Assembly: GCF_048006345.1 (NCBI RefSeq)
Contig: NZ_CP180351.1
Span: 1,736,001-1,800,000, forward strand
Length of the DNA: 64,000 nucleotides
From: Marivita sp030148515
GTDB taxonomy: Bacteria; Pseudomonadota; Alphaproteobacteria; Rhodobacterales; Rhodobacteraceae
Reading direction: 5' to 3'
Part shown: piece by piece, positions 16,354 to 25,467 of the stretch
Layout: every line of letters starts with the position of its first letter
Position numbering within the stretch: position 1 is the first letter of the stretch
Translations under genes and position numbers: made by a program
Notes under the pieces: model-generated
Databases searched by the model: none
Seen by the model: only the letters and a program-made list of their open reading frames with translations
What the model was told of the DNA's origin: nothing

Positions 16354-17838
16354 ATGCTTGACCTTCTACCGCAGGCCCTTTCCCTGATTTTCACCGTCGA
16401 AGGCTTGCTCGTCCTGACCTTTGGCACGATGCTTGGCATCGTTCTCGGGGCGTTACCCGGCATCGGATCGACGGTCGCCGTCGCCATGATCCTGCCGTTC
16501 ACGCTGACCATGAGCCAGGCGCCCGCCATCCTGCTCTTGCTGGCGATCTATGCCGGGTCGGTCTATGGCGGTTCGATTTCCGCGATCCTGATCAACACTC
16601 CGGGCACACCCCAGTCGGCTGCAACCTGCTTTGACGGTTACCCCATGGCACTGCGGGGCGAGGCGGGAAAGGCGCTTGGATGGGCGACGATGGCCTCGGT
16701 TGTCGGCGGACTTGCGTCATCCGTGGTTCTGATCCTCGCGGCACCGCAACTGGCGGCATTTGCATTGAATTTCGGGCCGATCGAAACCTTCGCGCTGATC
16801 GTGCTTGGCCTGACCTGCATTGTTTCGGTATCGGAGGGTTCGTTGATCAAGGGGTTGATCGCGGGGGTTCTGGGCCTGTTCCTGTCGGTCGTCGGGGGCG
16901 ATCCGCTGACCGGCGAACCGCGCTTCACATTCGGCAGTTTCCAGCTGATCGCCGGGTTCGACCTGCTGGCCGTTGTCATCGGTGTCTTCGCCCTGTCCGA
17001 GGTTCTGCTCCGGGCATCGCAGCGCGACGAAGCAAACGTCGCCTTGATCGATTTCCGCGGCATCGTGCTGCCGAAACTTGGGGAATGGCGTGGCAGGATC
17101 GGTGGCCTGCTGAAATCGGTGGCCATCGGCAATGTCATAGGGATCATGCCGGGAACGGGCGCCGCCACGGCAGCCTTCATTAGCTATGCCGAGGCGCGCC
17201 GCTCTGCACCCACGCGTGCGAATTTCGGCAAGGGCGAACCCGATGGGCTGATCGCATCTGAATCGGCCAACAATGCCGTCACTGGTGGCGCGCTGGTGCC
17301 GACATTGGCGTTGGGGATTCCTGGCGACGCCATCACTGCGGTAATGCTGGCTACGCTGACCCTACACGGCGTCACGCCGGGCATCCGCCTGATGCAGGAC
17401 AATCCCATTCTGATCGCGGCGATCTTCACCGGCTTTTTTGTGGTCAACCTGATGCTGTTGCCGCTGGGAATGCTGGTCAGCCGCGTCGCGGCCCCGTTAT
17501 TGCGACTGCGCGAGGCTTACATGCTGGTCGTCATAACACTGCTGTGCACGCTTGGGGTGTTTTTCGTTCGGGGCAACCCGTTCGATCTGCTGGTCATGGC
17601 GGCGGCAGGCGTCATTGGGTTCGTGCTGCGGCGTCAGGGTTACCCGATGGCGCCACTGGTGATTGGCATGGTTCTTGGGCCGACCCTTGAGATAAGCCTG
17701 CGCCAGGGACTCATCATCACGAACGGCAGCTTCGTTCAGTTCTTCACCCACCACCCTATCGCGGTCGCACTGATCCTCGCTGCGGCGGCAATGCTGCTTT
17801 TGCCGCTGGTTCGAGCCATCCGGGCCCGCCAGGGATGA
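16354..17838 (+). CDS. tctA: TctA-family large membrane subunit
   Basis: A 494-residue, roughly 11-helix integral membrane protein that forms the ion-coupled translocation path of the tripartite tricarboxylate transporter. Both conserved repeat motifs are present: LGALPGIGSTVAVAMILPFT (about residue 32) and GIMPGTGAATAAFISYAEARR (about 262). ILINTPGTPQSAATCFDGYP is also diagnostic. Its stop overlaps the next small frame by 4 bases. Confidence 0.93.
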   Translation: MLDLLPQALSLIFTVEGLLVLTFGTMLGIVLGALPGIGSTVAVAMILPFTLTMSQAPAILLLLAIYAGSVYGGSISAILINTPGTPQSAATCFDGYPMALRGEAGKALGWATMASVVGGLASSVVLILAAPQLAAFALNFGPIETFALIVLGLTCIVSVSEGSLIKGLIAGVLGLFLSVVGGDPLTGEPRFTFGSFQLIAGFDLLAVVIGVFALSEVLLRASQRDEANVALIDFRGIVLPKLGEWRGRIGGLLKSVAIGNVIGIMPGTGAATAAFISYAEARRSAPTRANFGKGEPDGLIASESANNAVTGGALVPTLALGIPGDAITAVMLATLTLHGVTPGIRLMQDNPILIAAIFTGFFVVNLMLLPLGMLVSRVAAPLLRLREAYMLVVITLLCTLGVFFVRGNPFDLLVMAAAGVIGFVLRRQGYPMAPLVIGMVLGPTLEISLRQGLIITNGSFVQFFTHHPIAVALILAAAAMLLLPLVRAIRARQG

Positions 17839-18107
17839 GCGCGGATATCGGCGCGATAGACCTGATGACTTTCGGCGCCGGTCTTCGGGCAACCGGTGCA
17901 GTGGCGGGAGTCATTGTCAGGCGCTTGGGGACCGGCGGCAGGACGTTTCCCGTACCGTTTCTGAAAGGGCTCTCGATCCCAATGCATCGAGGGGTGGCAA
18001 CCGCTTCAGTGCTTGGCATCTGGATCACAGTTCCAGCCGTGGCAAGCTTTGTCTGGTCGGGCTTGTCGGTTCCCGAATTGCGGACGCCGAGGAGAGCCTT
18101 CGCATGA
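17835..18107 (+). pseudogene. TauE/SafE-type permease fragment
   Basis: A 90-residue frame, ATGA-coupled to tctA and to the hydrolase gene. Residues about 12-75 resemble one repeat of a TauE/SafE sulfite-exporter-type permease (GAVAGVIVRRLGTGGRTFPVPF, then IPMHRGVATASVLGIWI), but such permeases are about 250 residues with two such repeats, and the usual GxGGG motif here reads GTGGR. The 5' half and the last helices are missing. Most likely a remnant of a permease gene that once followed tctA, kept open by its overlap with neighbours; a small membrane protein remains possible. Confidence 0.5.
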
Positions 18108-18910
18108 TCCGGCGGATCAGGACAGCACGGCTGACAGTGAACGTCCGGGTCGAGGGCGAAGGTCCGCACCTTTTGTTTCTGGGTGGATCGAGCTTTGACC
18201 TTGGCCTCAAGGCGCCGGTTTTTACCTCGGCGCTTGCAGCGCGCTTTACCATCGCCGCCGCCGATCCGCGCGGGCTTGGCAGGACCGATCAACCCTACGG
18301 CCCTTGGTCGATGGAGGACTATGCCCGCGACGCGCTGGCACTGCTCGATGCGCTCGATTGGCCTGAGGCGATGGTTCTCGGTGAAAGCTTCGGCGGCATG
18401 GTCGCGCTGCACCTGACTGCGCTGGCACCCGGTCGCGTTACGCGTTTGGCCTTGGCCGTCGCCGCGCCGGGCGGGCCTACTGGGCGATCTTTCCCGATCC
18501 ACGAGTTCCGCGGCATCGACGACCCGCGTGAACGGGCGGCACAGGTTCTCATGCTGCAGGATCGGCGTTTTGCCGCCCGGCCCGAAGTCCAGAGGGCAAC
18601 TCTGATCGAGGATCGCATGCGTGCCGAGGCAGCTTTTCTTGCCCATGCCAACAATGCCAACGGCCACGTCAGACTGCTCGAAGCAAGGGCGCGGCACGAT
18701 GCGGTCAAGCACCTGCCGCACATCGCCGTGCCCAGCCTTGTCCTGAGTGGACGGTTTGACGATCAAAGCCCGCTGGACCTGTCCGAAACGCTTGTGCGAC
18801 AGTTGCCCAACGCGCGACTGGAGGTCATCGACGGCGGCCATGGTCTATTGTTCAACGAAAACGCCGCCATTGACGCGGTTCTGTCCCATTTCGAGGAGAT
18901 CCTGACATGA
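18104..18910 (+). CDS. Alpha/beta hydrolase
   Basis: A 268-residue alpha/beta-hydrolase-fold enzyme. The nucleophile elbow is VLGESFGG (about residue 91-98, Ser nucleophile), an oxyanion-hole region LFLGGSSFDLG lies near 25, and the acid and histidine are likely in SGRFDDQSP (about 215) and IDGGHGLLF (about 243). It resembles 3-oxoadipate enol-lactonases and related C-C or ester hydrolases. Coupled by 4-base overlaps on both sides within an acid-sugar operon, it may open an aldonolactone to the free acid; that role is inferred from position. Confidence 0.8.
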   Translation: MIRRIRTARLTVNVRVEGEGPHLLFLGGSSFDLGLKAPVFTSALAARFTIAAADPRGLGRTDQPYGPWSMEDYARDALALLDALDWPEAMVLGESFGGMVALHLTALAPGRVTRLALAVAAPGGPTGRSFPIHEFRGIDDPRERAAQVLMLQDRRFAARPEVQRATLIEDRMRAEAAFLAHANNANGHVRLLEARARHDAVKHLPHIAVPSLVLSGRFDDQSPLDLSETLVRQLPNARLEVIDGGHGLLFNENAAIDAVLSHFEEILT

Positions 18911-19821
18911 CCACTGCAAAGATCGCCGTGATCGGCCTTGGTTCCATGGGCTACGGCATAGCCGCTTCGGCTCTGAAAGGCGGACTGGTGGTGCATGGCT
19001 TTGACGTGGCCAAGGACGCGATGGACCGGTTTCGCGCCCAAGGAGGCGCAGCGGGGACGCTGGACACGATCGCCGGCGACCTTGCCGCCGTCATGGTTGT
19101 CGTGCTCAACGCCGCGCAGACCGAGGACGTTCTGTTCGGGGCCAAAGGCATCGTCCCCCAGATGCGCCCCGGCAGCGTGGCAATCGCCTGCGCCACCGTC
19201 TCGCCCGCTTTCGCGCGCCAGATGGAGGAACGCTGCGCGGAGTTTGGGGTCCACTACCTCGATGCACCGATCTCTGGCGGCGCTCTCAAGGCTGCGTCGG
19301 GGTCGCTGACCGTCCTCGCTTCGGGCACTCCCGCCGCGTTTGATGCGGCGGAGCCGATTTTGGCGGTCACGGCGGAAAAGCTCTATCGCCTCGGCGATCA
19401 CGCCGGTCCCGGATCGGCCATGAAGGCCGTCAACCAGTTGCTGGCTGGCGTACATATCGCAACCATGGCCGAGGCGATGACCTTTGGCATGACGCAAGGC
19501 GTGTCGCCCGAGGCGTTCATGGAGGTGATCCCGCAATGCGCGGGGACGTCGTGGATGCTTGAAAACCGAGGGCCGCACATCGTCGAGGGCGACTACACGC
19601 CCCGTTCCAGTGTGAACATCTGGCCCAAGGATCTTGGGATCGTTCTGGATATCGCCCGCAGCGCCGGTTTCGGTGCCCCCTTGGCGGCGGCGGCAATGCA
19701 ACAATTTCTTGCTGCCGCTGGCTCGGGCCTTGGCCAAGAGGATGATGCGGCGGTTGCCAAGGTCTACGCCCGCAACGCCAACCTGAAATTGCCCGGACAC
19801 ACGGGTGGAGGCACCGAATGA
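18907..19821 (+). CDS. ltnD: NAD-dependent L-threonate-type dehydrogenase
   Basis: A 304-residue beta-hydroxyacid dehydrogenase. The dinucleotide-binding motif is GLGSMGYGIA (about 9-18), the substrate-binding segment is DAPISGGALKAASG (about 118-131) and the catalytic lysine lies in GSAMKAVNQLL (about 172). In the characterised acid-sugar pathway LtnD oxidises L-threonate at C2 to 2-oxo-tetronate; here the same partners OtnK, OtnC and OtnI follow. D-erythronate or a related sugar acid could be the true substrate, because LtnD paralogues differ in stereochemistry. Confidence 0.83.
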   Translation: MTTAKIAVIGLGSMGYGIAASALKGGLVVHGFDVAKDAMDRFRAQGGAAGTLDTIAGDLAAVMVVVLNAAQTEDVLFGAKGIVPQMRPGSVAIACATVSPAFARQMEERCAEFGVHYLDAPISGGALKAASGSLTVLASGTPAAFDAAEPILAVTAEKLYRLGDHAGPGSAMKAVNQLLAGVHIATMAEAMTFGMTQGVSPEAFMEVIPQCAGTSWMLENRGPHIVEGDYTPRSSVNIWPKDLGIVLDIARSAGFGAPLAAAAMQQFLAAAGSGLGQEDDAAVAKVYARNANLKLPGHTGGGTE

Positions 19822-21089
19822 CGACCCTACTTGGCTGCATCGCTGACGACTTCACCGGGGCAACCGATCTCGCGGGGCTTCTGGCCCGCAGCGGTTTTCC
19901 CGTGTCGTTGCGGATTGGCGTACCTGACGCAGTCCCGTCGGCCACAAGCCCTTTCGAGGTGATCGCACTCAAATCCCGCACCGCCCCTGTCGCACAGGCC
20001 GTCACTGAAACACGCGCGGCGCTGGCCTGGCTCAAAGCGGCAGGTGCCACGCGTTTCTTCTGGAAATACTGCTCGACCTTCGACAGCACGCCTGATGGGA
20101 ACATCGGCCCGGTTGCCGAGGCCTTGATGGCTGAACTTGGCACCGATCAGACGGTCTATTGCCCTGCATTTCCGGAAAACGGCCGCACCATCTTCATGGG
20201 CACGCTGTTCGTGGGCCAGGAACCGCTTCATGAGAGCCCGATGAAGGACCATCCGCTGACGCCGATGCGCGACAGCAATTTGATGCGTTTGCTGTCCCCT
20301 CAGGTTCAGCGACCCGTCGGTCTGATCGATCGTCTTTGTGTGGCAAGAGGCCCAGTCGCCATCCGAGCGGCATTGGCAGACCACCATTCGAAGGGTCACG
20401 CCCATATCGTTGTGGACGCGGTCGCAGCCGAAGACATTGAGGCCATCGCGGCGGCTTGCCGTGACATGCCTCTGCTGACCGGTGGGTCCGCGCTGGCCAT
20501 GCCCCTGCCCGCGCTCTATCAGGCCGACGGTTGGATCGCCGCCGATGCCACGAACGCGACGCGGCCGGACGTCGCGGCGGAAACGATCATCTTGTCGGGC
20601 AGTTGCTCTGCAATGACGAACCGCCAAGTGGCGTCCTATCTTGCAACCGGCGCGCCCGCCTTGCGTCTTGACCCGTTGAGATTGGCTGAAGGAGGCACCG
20701 CGCCCGCCCTCGACTGGCTTGCCACGCAAGACATGGCGCGGGCGCCGCTGATCTACGCCACCGCTGAACCCGCAAGCGTGAAGACCGCACAGGCCCGTTT
20801 GGGGGTGGCCGCTGCGGGAGAGATCGTCGAAACCACGCTTGCCGCCTGCGCCCGCGCCGCGCGCGATGCGGGCGTGGGACGGTTCATCGTCGCCGGCGGT
20901 GAAACCTCGGGCGCTGTGACACAGGCTCTGGGCGTCGATCGCCTTGATATTGGCCCAGAGATCGCGCCCGGCGTCCCTTGGACCTTCTGCCGTTCCCAAG
21001 GTCGCCATATCGCCCTAACGCTGAAATCCGGCAATTTCGGGCAGCCGGATTTCTTCAGCCAAGCCCGGCAGAGCCTCGAGAACCCATGA
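19818..21089 (+). CDS. otnK: 3-oxo-tetronate kinase (DUF1537 family)
   Basis: A 423-residue four-carbon acid-sugar kinase. The N-terminal domain has the conserved CIADDFTGATDLAGLLARSG (about 6-25) and TRFFWKYCSTFDSTPDGNIG, and the C-terminal domain has RFIVAGGETSGAV (about 355) for nucleotide binding. It phosphorylates 3-oxo-tetronate at O4. ATGA-coupled to ltnD and to the decarboxylase gene, matching the known otn operon layout. Confidence 0.9.
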   Translation: MTTLLGCIADDFTGATDLAGLLARSGFPVSLRIGVPDAVPSATSPFEVIALKSRTAPVAQAVTETRAALAWLKAAGATRFFWKYCSTFDSTPDGNIGPVAEALMAELGTDQTVYCPAFPENGRTIFMGTLFVGQEPLHESPMKDHPLTPMRDSNLMRLLSPQVQRPVGLIDRLCVARGPVAIRAALADHHSKGHAHIVVDAVAAEDIEAIAAACRDMPLLTGGSALAMPLPALYQADGWIAADATNATRPDVAAETIILSGSCSAMTNRQVASYLATGAPALRLDPLRLAEGGTAPALDWLATQDMARAPLIYATAEPASVKTAQARLGVAAAGEIVETTLAACARAARDAGVGRFIVAGGETSGAVTQALGVDRLDIGPEIAPGVPWTFCRSQGRHIALTLKSGNFGQPDFFSQARQSLENP

Positions 21090-21736
21090 CACCCGAATCC
21101 GCGCTGCGCGAGCAGATCTGCCTTCTTGCAAAATCGTTGTTTGACCGTGGGCTCACAGGAGGCAGCACCGGGAATATCTCGGCGCGAACGCCAGACGGCG
21201 GCCTCTTGGTAAGCCCGACCGGCACCAGTTTTGGTCGGCTGGACCCGGGTCGCTTGTCTCGCTTCGACGCGCGAGGGCAGTTGATCGACGGGGACCCGCC
21301 GACCAAGGAAATGCCGCTGCACACCGCGTTTTACGAGACGCGCTCGACAGCGGGCGCAGTGGTGCACCTGCATTCCTGCCATTCTGTCGCCTTGTCGATG
21401 ATGCCCGATGCAAATCCCGACAATTTTCTGCCACCCTTGACACCGTATGCGATCATGAAGCTCGGCAAGGTCAAGCTTCTGCCGTTCTTCCTGCCCGGCG
21501 ATCCGGCCATGGGCGACGCGGTGCGGGGCCTTGCGGGCAAACGGACAGCGGTGATGCTGGCCAACCATGGACCTGTTGTTGCGGGTGCGGATGTCGAGGC
21601 GGCTTGTAATGCCATCGAAGAGTTGGAGGACACCGCCCGCCTCGCGATGTTGACGCGTGGCCTGTCGCCCCGGATGCTGTCGTCAGAAGATGTGCAGCGC
21701 GTCGTCACCAAATTCAACGTAGAGTGGGACGGATGA
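21086..21736 (+). CDS. otnC: 3-oxo-tetronate 4-phosphate decarboxylase (class II aldolase family)
   Basis: A 216-residue member of the class II aldolase/adducin family. It shows GGSTGNISARTPDGGLLVSPTG (phosphate binding, about 24-45), the zinc ligands in VHLHSCHSVALS (about 91) and NHGPVV (about 155). It decarboxylates 3-oxo-tetronate 4-phosphate to dihydroxyacetone phosphate and CO2, the step that links the pathway to glycolysis. The start at 21086 gives ATGA coupling to otnK; an in-frame start 108 bases upstream lies inside that gene. Confidence 0.88.
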   Translation: MTPESALREQICLLAKSLFDRGLTGGSTGNISARTPDGGLLVSPTGTSFGRLDPGRLSRFDARGQLIDGDPPTKEMPLHTAFYETRSTAGAVVHLHSCHSVALSMMPDANPDNFLPPLTPYAIMKLGKVKLLPFFLPGDPAMGDAVRGLAGKRTAVMLANHGPVVAGADVEAACNAIEELEDTARLAMLTRGLSPRMLSSEDVQRVVTKFNVEWDG

Positions 21737-22500
21737 AGCTTTCTGCCAATCTTGGGTTTCTCTGGTCAGAGTTATCGCTGCCTCAGGCGATCCACGCAGC
21801 CAAGACGGCAGGGTTCGACGCGGTGGAATGCCACTGGCCGTATGATACCCCCGCCGAGACGGTCGCCCAGGCTTTGGCCGATACCGGCCTGAAAATGCTT
21901 GGCCTAAATACCCGGCGCGGCGATGTCGCTGCGGGGGAAAATGGACTTTCCGCATTGCCCGGTCGATCCGCAGACGCCCGTACCGCAGTGGATGAGGCGC
22001 TCGCCTATGGCGTGGCAATCGGGGCGCGGGCCGTGCACGTCATGGCGGGTCGCGCATCAGGGTCAGCCGCCGAAGAGGCGTACATCGACACATTGCGTTA
22101 TGCCGCAGAACAAGCTGCCGGGCTTGGCATGGTGATCCTGATCGAACCGCTCAACCGTCACGATGCACCCGGTTACTTTCTGCGCACGACCGATCAAGCG
22201 GTTGCAATCATGGACGCTGTCGGGTCCCCAGCCCTGCGGCTCATGTTCGACTGCTACCATGTGGGCCGAACCGAGGGTGACGTGATCCACCGGCTGCGGA
22301 CCCTCCTGCCAAGGATTGGTCATGTGCAGATCGCTTCGGTTCCCGACCGCGGCGCCCCGGATCATGGCGAATTGAACTACCTCGCCATCTGCTCCGAACT
22401 TTCAGGAATGGGATATGCCGCCCCAATCGGTGCGGAGTACAAACCTTTGGGGCCGACCGAAGCCACCTTGGGATGGGTTACCAGCCTGCGCGAGCTATGA
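21733..22500 (+). CDS. otnI: 2-oxo-tetronate isomerase (hydroxypyruvate-isomerase family)
   Basis: A 255-residue TIM-barrel isomerase. The motifs VILIEPLNRHDAPGYFL (catalytic Glu, about 138) and LMFDCYHV with GHVQIASVPDRGAPDHGELNY are typical of the Hyi/OtnI group. It converts 2-oxo-tetronate to 3-oxo-tetronate, the substrate of OtnK. The ATG at 21733 (ATGA overlap) is preferred to a GTG 9 bases upstream. Last gene of the operon. Confidence 0.86.
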   Translation: MKLSANLGFLWSELSLPQAIHAAKTAGFDAVECHWPYDTPAETVAQALADTGLKMLGLNTRRGDVAAGENGLSALPGRSADARTAVDEALAYGVAIGARAVHVMAGRASGSAAEEAYIDTLRYAAEQAAGLGMVILIEPLNRHDAPGYFLRTTDQAVAIMDAVGSPALRLMFDCYHVGRTEGDVIHRLRTLLPRIGHVQIASVPDRGAPDHGELNYLAICSELSGMGYAAPIGAEYKPLGPTEATLGWVTSLREL

Positions 22501-22536
22501 ACGCTCCATGGTGCCGGACCCCAGCAGCAGCGTTCA
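22498..22536 (+). terminator. Possible terminator structure after otnI
   Basis: TGAACGCT, which includes the otnI stop codon, pairs with AGCGTTCA across a 23-base loop. No U-run follows. The remaining bases up to 22659, between the convergent otnI and ugpC, show nothing else. Confidence 0.3.
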
Positions 22537-22659
22537 CGGATATTCAGCGATCTTCCGGTTTCTGTCAGCGTGCGGTACGCAAACTCAGTGCGCAACACAT
22601 GCATACGGCATCGGTTGCCCCCCTTTGAGCAAAGACAGGACGACGTATCGGGTCCGTTG

Positions 22660-23673
22660 TCAGTGACGATCAACACCCAGACGCTTGCCGTCTTTGTCGA
22701 AGTTCATCTCGTTTGATTGCGCCCATTCCAACCCCACCTCGGTTCCTTCCTGGGGCAAAGGCAAGCTGGCATCCTGGCGAACGGTAATCTTCGAACCGTC
22801 CGCGCTTTTTACGTGCACAAGCGTTTCTGCGCCGAGGGCCTCGCAATAGGTGACCCGAGCCTTCAACGTTCCGGTGCCCGAGATCGTGATGTGTTCCGGG
22901 CGGATGCCAATCTTGTTGCCCTCAGATCGACCCAGCAAAGTTCCCGGAATGAAATTCGTGGGCGGCGATCCGATGAAACCCGCGACAAATTCGGTCGCCG
23001 GGTTGGCATAGACCTCGAGCGGTTTGCCGATCTGATCCGCCACGCCGCCGTTCATCACGATCATACGGTCGGCCATGGTCATCGCCTCGACCTGATCATG
23101 GGTCACGTAGAGTGCCGTCACGCCAAGTTCGCGTTGAAGCGCCCGGATCTCGAGCCGCATCTGCACGCGCAGCTTGGCGTCGAGGTTGGAGAGCGGTTCA
23201 TCGAACAGGAAAACCGCCGGCTTGCGGACGATGGCGCGCCCCATGGCCACACGTTGACGCTGTCCGCCGGACAGTTCGCGCGGCTTGCGGTTCAGATAGG
23301 GCTCCAGCTGCAGCAACTTGGCGGCCTGCGCGACCCGATCGGCGATTTCAAACTTATCAACCTTCGCAATCTTGAGCCCGTAAGCCATGTTGTCGAAGAC
23401 CGACATATGCGGGTAAAGCGCGTAGTTCTGAAACACCATGGCGATGTCGCGGGCCATCGGTTCTTCTTCGTTGACGCGCCGCCCGCCGATCTGGACCTCG
23501 CCATCGGTGATGGTCTCAAGCCCCGCCACCATGCGCAGCAACGTGGATTTGCCACAGCCGGACGGCCCGACGATCACAATGAATTCGCCATCTTCCACGT
23601 CGATGGACACACCATGAATGACGTCGGTCTTGCCAAAGGATTTCTTGACGTTGTTGAGGGTCAGCGTTGCCAT
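22660..23673 (-). CDS. ugpC: Glycerol-3-phosphate-type ABC importer, ATPase subunit
   Basis: A 337-residue CUT1-family ATPase (MalK/UgpC type). Walker A GPSGCGKST (about 37), signature LSGGQRQRVAMGRAI (about 134), Walker B VFLFDEPLSNLDAKLR (about 153), H-loop VTHDQVEAMT, and a C-terminal regulatory domain from about 240. The ATG at 23673 (MATLTLNNVKKSFG) is chosen over a longer frame from 23703 that would overlap ugpE. Last gene of the ugpBAEC set. Confidence 0.9.
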   Translation of the reverse strand: MATLTLNNVKKSFGKTDVIHGVSIDVEDGEFIVIVGPSGCGKSTLLRMVAGLETITDGEVQIGGRRVNEEEPMARDIAMVFQNYALYPHMSVFDNMAYGLKIAKVDKFEIADRVAQAAKLLQLEPYLNRKPRELSGGQRQRVAMGRAIVRKPAVFLFDEPLSNLDAKLRVQMRLEIRALQRELGVTALYVTHDQVEAMTMADRMIVMNGGVADQIGKPLEVYANPATEFVAGFIGSPPTNFIPGTLLGRSEGNKIGIRPEHITISGTGTLKARVTYCEALGAETLVHVKSADGSKITVRQDASLPLPQEGTEVGLEWAQSNEMNFDKDGKRLGVDRH

Positions 23674-23677
23674 TTTC

Positions 23678-24532
23678 TTATTTCTCGCTTTCCACAAGCC
23701 CACGGATAAACAGTTTTTGCATGCCCACGACCACGATCACTGGCGGCACCATCGCAAGGATTGACGTCGCCATGATCACTGGCCAGTCGGCAATGTCGTC
23801 CCCCGATGGGAACATCTGCTTGATCCCCATGACGATGGTATTCATCGACGGATCGGTTGTGATCAGAAGCGGCCAGAGGTACTGGTTCCAGCCGTAGATG
23901 AACAGGATGACGAAGAGTGCGGCGATATTTGTTCGGCTCATCGGCAGCAGGATGTCGAAGAAGAAGCGCATCGGCCCTGCCCCGTCGACCCGCGCGGCCT
24001 CGGCCAGCTCATCCGGCACGGTCATGAAGAACTGACGGAACAGGAACGTTGCTGTTGCCGATGCGATGAGCGGCAGGATCAGGCCCTGATAGCTGTTCAG
24101 CATCCCGAAATTCGCGATCACCTCGTAGGTCGGCACGATGCGCACTTCGACGGGCAACATCAGGGTAAGGAAGATCAGCCAGAAGAACAGCTTTTTGCCG
24201 GGAAACTTGAAGTAGACAATAGCGAAGGCCGACAGCAGCGAGATCGCGATCTTGCCGATGGCAATGCCCAACGCCATGAAGAGCGAGTTGCCCAGCATCA
24301 AGGCCACCGGGGCATTGACGCCAGCGGTCAAAGCTTTGGAATAGTTTTCGAAGAACTGATCACCCGGCCAAAGCGGCATCGGGGGACGGACGATTTCGGG
24401 CTGGCTCACTGTCGAGGCGACAAAGGCCAGCCAGATCGGGAAGAAGATGAAGGCAACGCCAATGATCAGACCCAGATGGGTCAGCCACAGCCCGGCACCG
24501 CGCTTTTCGACCATACCAGTTTGCTCTGCCAT
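23678..24532 (-). CDS. ugpE: Glycerol-3-phosphate-type ABC importer, permease UgpE
   Basis: A 284-residue membrane permease with six helices. The cytoplasmic EAA loop reads DELAEAARVDGAGPMRFFFDILLPMS (about 190-215), which docks on the ATPase. The start at 24532 shares a base with the ugpA stop (TGATG); a longer frame upstream lies inside ugpA. Pairs with UgpA in the inner membrane. Confidence 0.9.
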   Translation of the reverse strand: MAEQTGMVEKRGAGLWLTHLGLIIGVAFIFFPIWLAFVASTVSQPEIVRPPMPLWPGDQFFENYSKALTAGVNAPVALMLGNSLFMALGIAIGKIAISLLSAFAIVYFKFPGKKLFFWLIFLTLMLPVEVRIVPTYEVIANFGMLNSYQGLILPLIASATATFLFRQFFMTVPDELAEAARVDGAGPMRFFFDILLPMSRTNIAALFVILFIYGWNQYLWPLLITTDPSMNTIVMGIKQMFPSGDDIADWPVIMATSILAMVPPVIVVVGMQKLFIRGLVESEK

Positions 24533-25413
24533 CAGTAGTGCACCTTGCGTTCGATGTATTTGAATTGGATCACGGTCAGCAGTGACACGATCACCAGAAG
24601 GATCACGGATTGCGCCGCCGAGGACCCAAGGTCCTGTCCCACGAAGCCGTCGGAATAGACCTTGTAGACAAGGATTGTCGTCGCCTGCTGCGGGCCACCG
24701 CTTGTGATCGTGTGGATCACGCCAAAGGTTTCGAAGAAGGCGTAGATGATGTTCACGACCAGCAGGAAGAACGTGGTGGGTGACAAGAGCGGCCAGACGA
24801 TGGTGCGGAAGCGCGTCCAGAAATGCGCGCCGTCGATTGCGGCGGCTTCGATCACCGAGCGCGGGATCGCCTGCAAGCCCGCGAGGAAGAACAGGAAGTT
24901 GTAGCTGATGCGACCCCATGCGCTGGCCACGACGACGAGGCCCATCGCCTCGCCTTCGTTCAAAACGTGGTTCCAGTCATAGCCCAAAAGGCCGATATAC
25001 CACGTCACTACGCCGACGCGGGTGTTGAACATAAAGAGCCAGAGCACGCCAGCGACGGCGGGAGCGACAGCATAGGGCCAGATGAGAAGCGTGCGATACG
25101 TGCCCGATCCCTTGATCAACCGATCCGCCAGAATGGCGAGGTAGAGCGCGACCCCCATCGACACGACCGTGACCAGGATTGAGAACACCGCTGTCGTGAT
25201 GAAAGACGCTCGGTAGAACCGGTCGGACAGCAAGTATTCGAAATTGCCCAAGCCCACCCACTGCATGGACAGACCGAACGGATCAGGGATGAAGAGCGAT
25301 TGCCAGATCGCCTGCCCCGCCGGGTAGAAAAAGAAAATGGCGGTGATCAGAATCTGCGGCAGCACCAGCAGTAGCGGCAACCAGATGCCTTTGAACGTAA
25401 CGCGCTTTTCCAT
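24532..25413 (-). CDS. ugpA: Glycerol-3-phosphate-type ABC importer, permease UgpA
   Basis: A 293-residue permease with six membrane helices and the EAA loop VIEAAAIDGAHFWTRFRTIVWPLLSP (about 200-225). The start MEKRVTFKG at 25413 is preferred to a TTG three codons upstream. Lies between ugpB and ugpE, with an intercistronic hairpin separating it from ugpB. Confidence 0.9.
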   Translation of the reverse strand: MEKRVTFKGIWLPLLLVLPQILITAIFFFYPAGQAIWQSLFIPDPFGLSMQWVGLGNFEYLLSDRFYRASFITTAVFSILVTVVSMGVALYLAILADRLIKGSGTYRTLLIWPYAVAPAVAGVLWLFMFNTRVGVVTWYIGLLGYDWNHVLNEGEAMGLVVVASAWGRISYNFLFFLAGLQAIPRSVIEAAAIDGAHFWTRFRTIVWPLLSPTTFFLLVVNIIYAFFETFGVIHTITSGGPQQATTILVYKVYSDGFVGQDLGSSAAQSVILLVIVSLLTVIQFKYIERKVHY

Positions 25414-25424
25414 GTGGCCCAAAA

Positions 25425-25452
25425 CGGCTGCCCGCCAAGTCGGAGGCAGCCG
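25425..25452 (-). other. Intercistronic hairpin between ugpB and ugpA
   Basis: On the minus strand CGGCTGCC pairs with GGCAGCCG around a 12-base loop and is followed by TTTT. It begins 16 bases past the ugpB stop and ends 12 bases before the ugpA start. It could act as a partial terminator or as an mRNA-stabilising element that favours receptor synthesis. Confidence 0.6.
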
Positions 25453-25467
25453 CTCCTTTAATGCAAG

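Noticed and set aside
19827..21008. Open frame of 393 codons on the minus strand
   Set aside because: Antisense to otnK; low-complexity Arg/Gly-rich translation.
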